From Archivesica marissinica (Eukaryota; Mollusca; Bivalvia; Venerida; Vesicomyidae): a DNA stretch of 64,000 bases. The stretch's first letter is position 1. The number at the start of each line of letters is the position of its first letter. This document shows, piece by piece, positions 60,549-64,000 of the stretch. Location of the stretch: the NCBI GenBank assembly GCA_014843695.1, contig CM026393.1:9139536-9203535 (forward strand), read 5' to 3'. The notes under the pieces were generated by a model. That model made no database searches and was not told the DNA's origin. It saw only the letters and a program-made list of their open reading frames with translations. The position numbers were made by a program, and so were the translations under genes.

Positions 60549-60621
60549 AACTATGATTTATATTAGATTAACATGTATTGTTTCTTTAATTAATTAATTT
60601 TTCTATTTCAATTTTATATAA

Positions 60622-60745
60622 TATTTATGTTGAGGGCCTAATTTGTATTAAATTTTTAAATTTGATTTATTTTACAACGATTGCGAAACAAACTTTATTA
60701 AGAACTTCTATTAATCACCCTCGATTGCGCAGATGAGAGTGTAAA
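60622..60745 (-). mobile_element. SINE family C/D tail inserted at the edge of the 35-bp array
   Basis: 60660-60745 (+ strand TTATTTTACAACGATTGCGA, then CTATTAATCACCCTCGATTG) is the shared C/D tail in - orientation. To its left, TATGTTGAGGGCCTAATTTG (60626-60645) looks like a diverged monomer of the 35 bp array that resumes on its right side, so the SINE scrap seems to sit between two array monomers. Confidence 0.7.
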
Positions 60746-63512
60746 TGTTGAGAGCCTGATTTGTACTAGCCATGGCAGTATGGTGAGAGTCTTATTTGTA
60801 CTAGCCATGACAGTATGTTGAGAGTCTGATTTGTACTATCCATGACAGTATGTTGAGAGTCTGATTTGTACTAGCCATGACAGTATGTTGAGAGTCTTAT
60901 TTGTACTAGCCATGACAGTATGTTGAGAGCCTGATTTGTACTAGCCATGACAGTATGTTGAGAGTCTGATTTGTACTAGCAATGGCAGTATGTTGAGAGT
61001 CTGATTTGTACTAGCCATGACAGTATGTTGAGAGTCTGATTTGTACTAGCCATGGCAGTATGTTGAGAGTCTGATTTGTACTGGCCATAGCAGTATGTTG
61101 AGAGTATGATTTGTTCTAGCCATGGCAGTATGTTCAGAGTATGATTTGTTCTAGCCATGGCAGTATGTTGAGAGTATGATTTGTTCTAGCCATGGCAGTA
61201 TGTTAAGAGTCTGATTTGTACTGGCTATGGCAGTATGTTGAGAGTCTGATTTGTACTAGCCATGGCAGTATGTTGAGAGTCTGATTTGTACTAGCCATGA
61301 CAGTATGTTGAGAGTATGATTTGTTCTAGCCATGACAGTATGTTGAGAGTCTGATTTGTTCTAGCAATGACAGTATGTTGAGAGTCTGATTTGTTCTAGC
61401 AATGACAGTATGTTGAGAGTCTGATTTGTACTAGCCATGGCAGTATGTTGAGAGTCTGATTTGTAATAGCCATAGCAGTATGTTGAGAGTCTGATTTGTA
61501 CTGGCCATGGCAGTATGTTGAGAGTCTGATTTGTACTGGCCATGACAGTATGTTGAGAGTCTGATTTGTACTAGCCATGACAGTATGTTAAGAGTATGAA
61601 TTGTTCTAGCCATGACAGTATGTTGAGAGCCTGATTTGTACTAGCCAAGGCAGTATGATGAGAGTCTGATTTGTACTGGCCATGTTAGTATGTTGAGAGT
61701 CTGATTTGTACTAGCCAAGGCAGTATGTTGAGAGTCTGATTTGTACTGGCCATGTTAGTATGTTGAGAGTCTGATTTGTACTATCCATGACAGTATGTTG
61801 AGAGTCTGATTTGTTCAAGCAATGACAGTATGTTGAGAGCCTGATTTGTACTAGCCATGGCAGTATGTTGAGAGTCTGATTTGTACTAGCCATGACAGTA
61901 TGTTGAGAGCCTGATTTGTACTATCCATGACAGTATGTTGAGAGCCTGATTTGTACTATCCATGGCAGTAAGTTGAGAGTCTGATTTGTACTGGCCATGG
62001 CAGTATGTTGAGAGTCTGATTTGTACTGGCCATGTTAGTATGTTGAGAGTCTGATTTGTACTAGCCAAGGCAGTATGTTGAGAGTCTGATTTGTACTGGC
62101 CATGTTAGTATGTTGAGAGTCTGATTTGTACTATCCATGACAGTATGTTGAGAGTCTGATTTGTTCAAGCAATGACAGTATGTTGAGAGCCTGATTTGTA
62201 CTAGCCATGGCAGTATGTTGAGAGTCTGATTTGTACTAGCCATGACAGTATGTTGAGAGCCTGATTTGTACTATCCATGACAGTATGTTGAGAGCCTGAT
62301 TTGTACTATCCATGACAGTATGTTGAGAGCCTGATTTGTACTATCCATGACAGTATGTTGAGAGTCTGATTTGTACTATCCATGCCAGTATGTTGAGAGC
62401 CTGATTCGTACTATCCATGACAGTATGTTGAGAGCCTGATTTGTACTAGCCATGACAGTATGTTGAGAGGCCTGATTTGTATTAGCAATGGCAGTATGTT
62501 GAGAGTCTGATTTGTTCTAGCCATGGCAGTATGTTGAGAGCCTGATTTGTACTAGCCATGGCAGTATGTTGAGAGTCTGATTTGTTCTAGCCATGACAGT
62601 ATGTTGAGAGTCTGATATGTACTATCCATGACAGTATGTTGAGAGTCTGATTTGTTCAAGCAATGACAGTATGTCGAGAGCCTGATTTGTACTAGCCATG
62701 GCAGTATGTTGAGAGTCTGATGTGTACTAGTCATGACAGTATGTTGAGAGTCTGATTTGTACTAGCCATGACAGTATGTTGAGAGTCTGATTTGTACTAG
62801 CCATGACAGTATGTTGAGAGTCTGATTTGTTCTAGCCATGGCAGTATGTTGAGAGTCTGATTTGTTCTAGCCATGGTAGTATGTTGAGAGCCTGATTTGT
62901 ACTTGCCATGACAGTATGTTGGGAATCTGATTTGTTCTAGCCATGGCAGTATGTTGAGAGTCTGATTTGTTCTAGCCATGGCAGTATGTTAAGAGTCTGA
63001 TTTGTTCTAGCCATGACAGTATGTTGAGATTCTGATTTGTTCTAGCAATGAAAGTATGTTAAGAGTCTGATTTGTTCTAGCAATGACAGTATGTTGAGAG
63101 TCTGATTTGTTCTAGCCATGGCAGTATGTTGAGAGTCTGATTTGTTCTAGCCATGGCAGTATGTTAAGAGTCTGATTTGTACTAGCCATGGCAGTATGTT
63201 GAGAGTCTGATTTGTACTAGCCATGGCAGTATGTTGAGAGTCTGATTTGTACTAGCCATGGCAGTATGTTGAGAGTCTGATTTGTACTAGCCATGGCAGT
63301 ATGTTAAGAGTCTGATTTGTACTAGCCATGCCAGTATGTTGAGAGTCTGATTTGTTCTAGCCATGACAGTATGTTGAGAGCCTGATTTGTACTATCCATG
63401 ACAGTATGTTGAGAGCCTGATTTGTACTAGCCATGACAGTATGTTGAGGGTCTGATTTGTACTAGCCATGACAGTATGTTGAGAGTCTGATTTGTTCTAG
63501 CAATGACAGTAC
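60746..63512. repeat. 35-bp minisatellite array (about 79 units)
   Basis: The unit is CAGTATGTTGAGAGTCTGAT plus TTGTACTAGCCATGA. Variants: GAGCCTG, GTTCTAGC, CTATCC, CTGGCC, CATGTTAG, CAAGG. A block of about 285 bp starting near 61680 recurs at about 62030, exactly 350 bp (10 units) further. Short - strand frames of 60 codons recur throughout and are artefacts. Confidence 0.97.
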
Positions 63513-63582
63513 TATTAGTGTGTGCTATGTAAGCTCCCTCGTTAAGTAATATATTTATTATCCTTATTACTATTATTATTAT
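63513..63582. repeat. Short ATT-rich microsatellite
   Basis: TTATTACTATTATTATTATT at about 63558-63577 separates the 35 bp array from the next array. Confidence 0.8.
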
Positions 63583-64000
63583 TGTTCTATATTGCATGCC
63601 CGCCTGATTCCTCGTATCGTATTATTGTTCTATATTGCATGCCCGCCTGGTTCCCCGTATCGTATTAGTGTTCTATATTGCATGCCAGCCTGATTCCCCG
63701 TATCGTATTATTGTTCTATATTGCAGGTGCGCCTGGTTCCCCGTATCGTATTATTGTTCTATATTACATGCCCGCCTGGTTCCCCGTATCGTATTAGTGT
63801 TCTATATTGCATGCCAGCCTGATTCCCCGTATCGTATTATTGTTCTATATTGCAGGTGCGCCTGGTTCCCCGTATCGTATTATTGTTCTATTTTGCAGGT
63901 GCGCCTGGTTCCCCGTATCGTATTATTGTTCTATATTGCATGCCCGCCTGGTTCCCCGTATCGTATTATTGTTCTATTTTGTATGCCCGCCTGGTTCCCT
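63583..64000. repeat. 43-bp minisatellite array (about 10 units), cut by window end
   Basis: The unit contains GTTCTATATTGCATGCCCGC and CTGGTTCCCCGTATCGTATT. Variants are GCAGGTGCGCC, GCCAGCCTGATTCC and TATTAGTG. The sub-pattern 63623-63750 recurs about 129 bp later (three units), so triplet blocks are duplicated. The array continues beyond the window. Confidence 0.95.

Larger units (their letters stand above)
56455..60560 (-). mobile_element. 5'-truncated L1/Tx1-like LINE with perfect 12-bp target-site duplication
   Basis: AACTATGATTTA flanks the element at 56455-56466 and 60549-60560. Between them, on the - strand, run endonuclease, linker, reverse transcriptase, C-terminal region, about 540 bp of 3' untranslated sequence and an A-rich tail (AATAAAAATAAAAATAAATC). 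The 5' end starts inside the endonuclease, so the element was truncated on insertion. RT phrases (RPISLLNIDYK, QTGFVKGR, GVRQGCPLSP, LFADD) and GGLKMIDF in the C-terminal half fit the L1/Tx1 clade. Later damage: one nonsense codon and three frameshifts. Confidence 0.93.

Overview
This window is eukaryotic, probably from a marine invertebrate and most plausibly a mollusc (inference). It contains APE-type LINE retrotransposons, several tRNA-headed SINE families, a piggyBac-type MITE and very large minisatellites. No rRNA operon, bacterial or phage gene, CRISPR array or convincing host protein-coding gene is visible. I did not identify the species. Two runs of exactly 1,000 N (8171-9170 and 45834-46833) look like fixed-size scaffold gaps.

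More than half of the window is tandemly repeated DNA, in about 30 arrays with different units. The first 20.4 kb is an almost unbroken chain of arrays with 49, 30, 26, 53/78, 34, 40, 22 and 36 bp units. Later arrays have units of 15, 26, 23, 28, 39, 36, 25, 27, 48/44, 29, 42, 36 (inverted), 21, 29, 29, 47, 35 and 43 bp. There is also a 0.75 kb GA-rich polypurine tract. Units without stop codons give very long but spurious open frames, up to 1,066 codons in the 42 bp array.

Between the arrays lie dead or non-autonomous mobile elements. (1) A 5'-truncated LINE on the + strand (about 31974-36135) carries endonuclease, reverse transcriptase and a Cys-rich C-terminus, broken by two frameshifts. 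(2) A 5'-truncated L1/Tx1-like LINE on the - strand (56467-60548) is bounded by a perfect 12 bp target-site duplication and broken by one nonsense codon and three frameshifts. (3) A third LINE C-terminal fragment (53575-54400, -) is interrupted by a TTAA-flanked piggyBac-like MITE. (4) About a dozen SINE copies fall into four head families (A-D) that share only two types of 3' tail.

The most interesting observation is that the 190 bp MITE at 54008-54200 has a relative at 22972-23726 whose central hairpin has grown into a 15 bp minisatellite of about 36 units. This is a visible case of a MITE core seeding a VNTR. Other points worth checking are SINE ends lying next to many arrays, one 36 bp satellite at two loci in opposite orientation, near-identical kilobase-scale higher-order duplications inside arrays, and a 0.64 kb duplication whose copies differ mainly by single-base indels, which suggests an assembly artefact.
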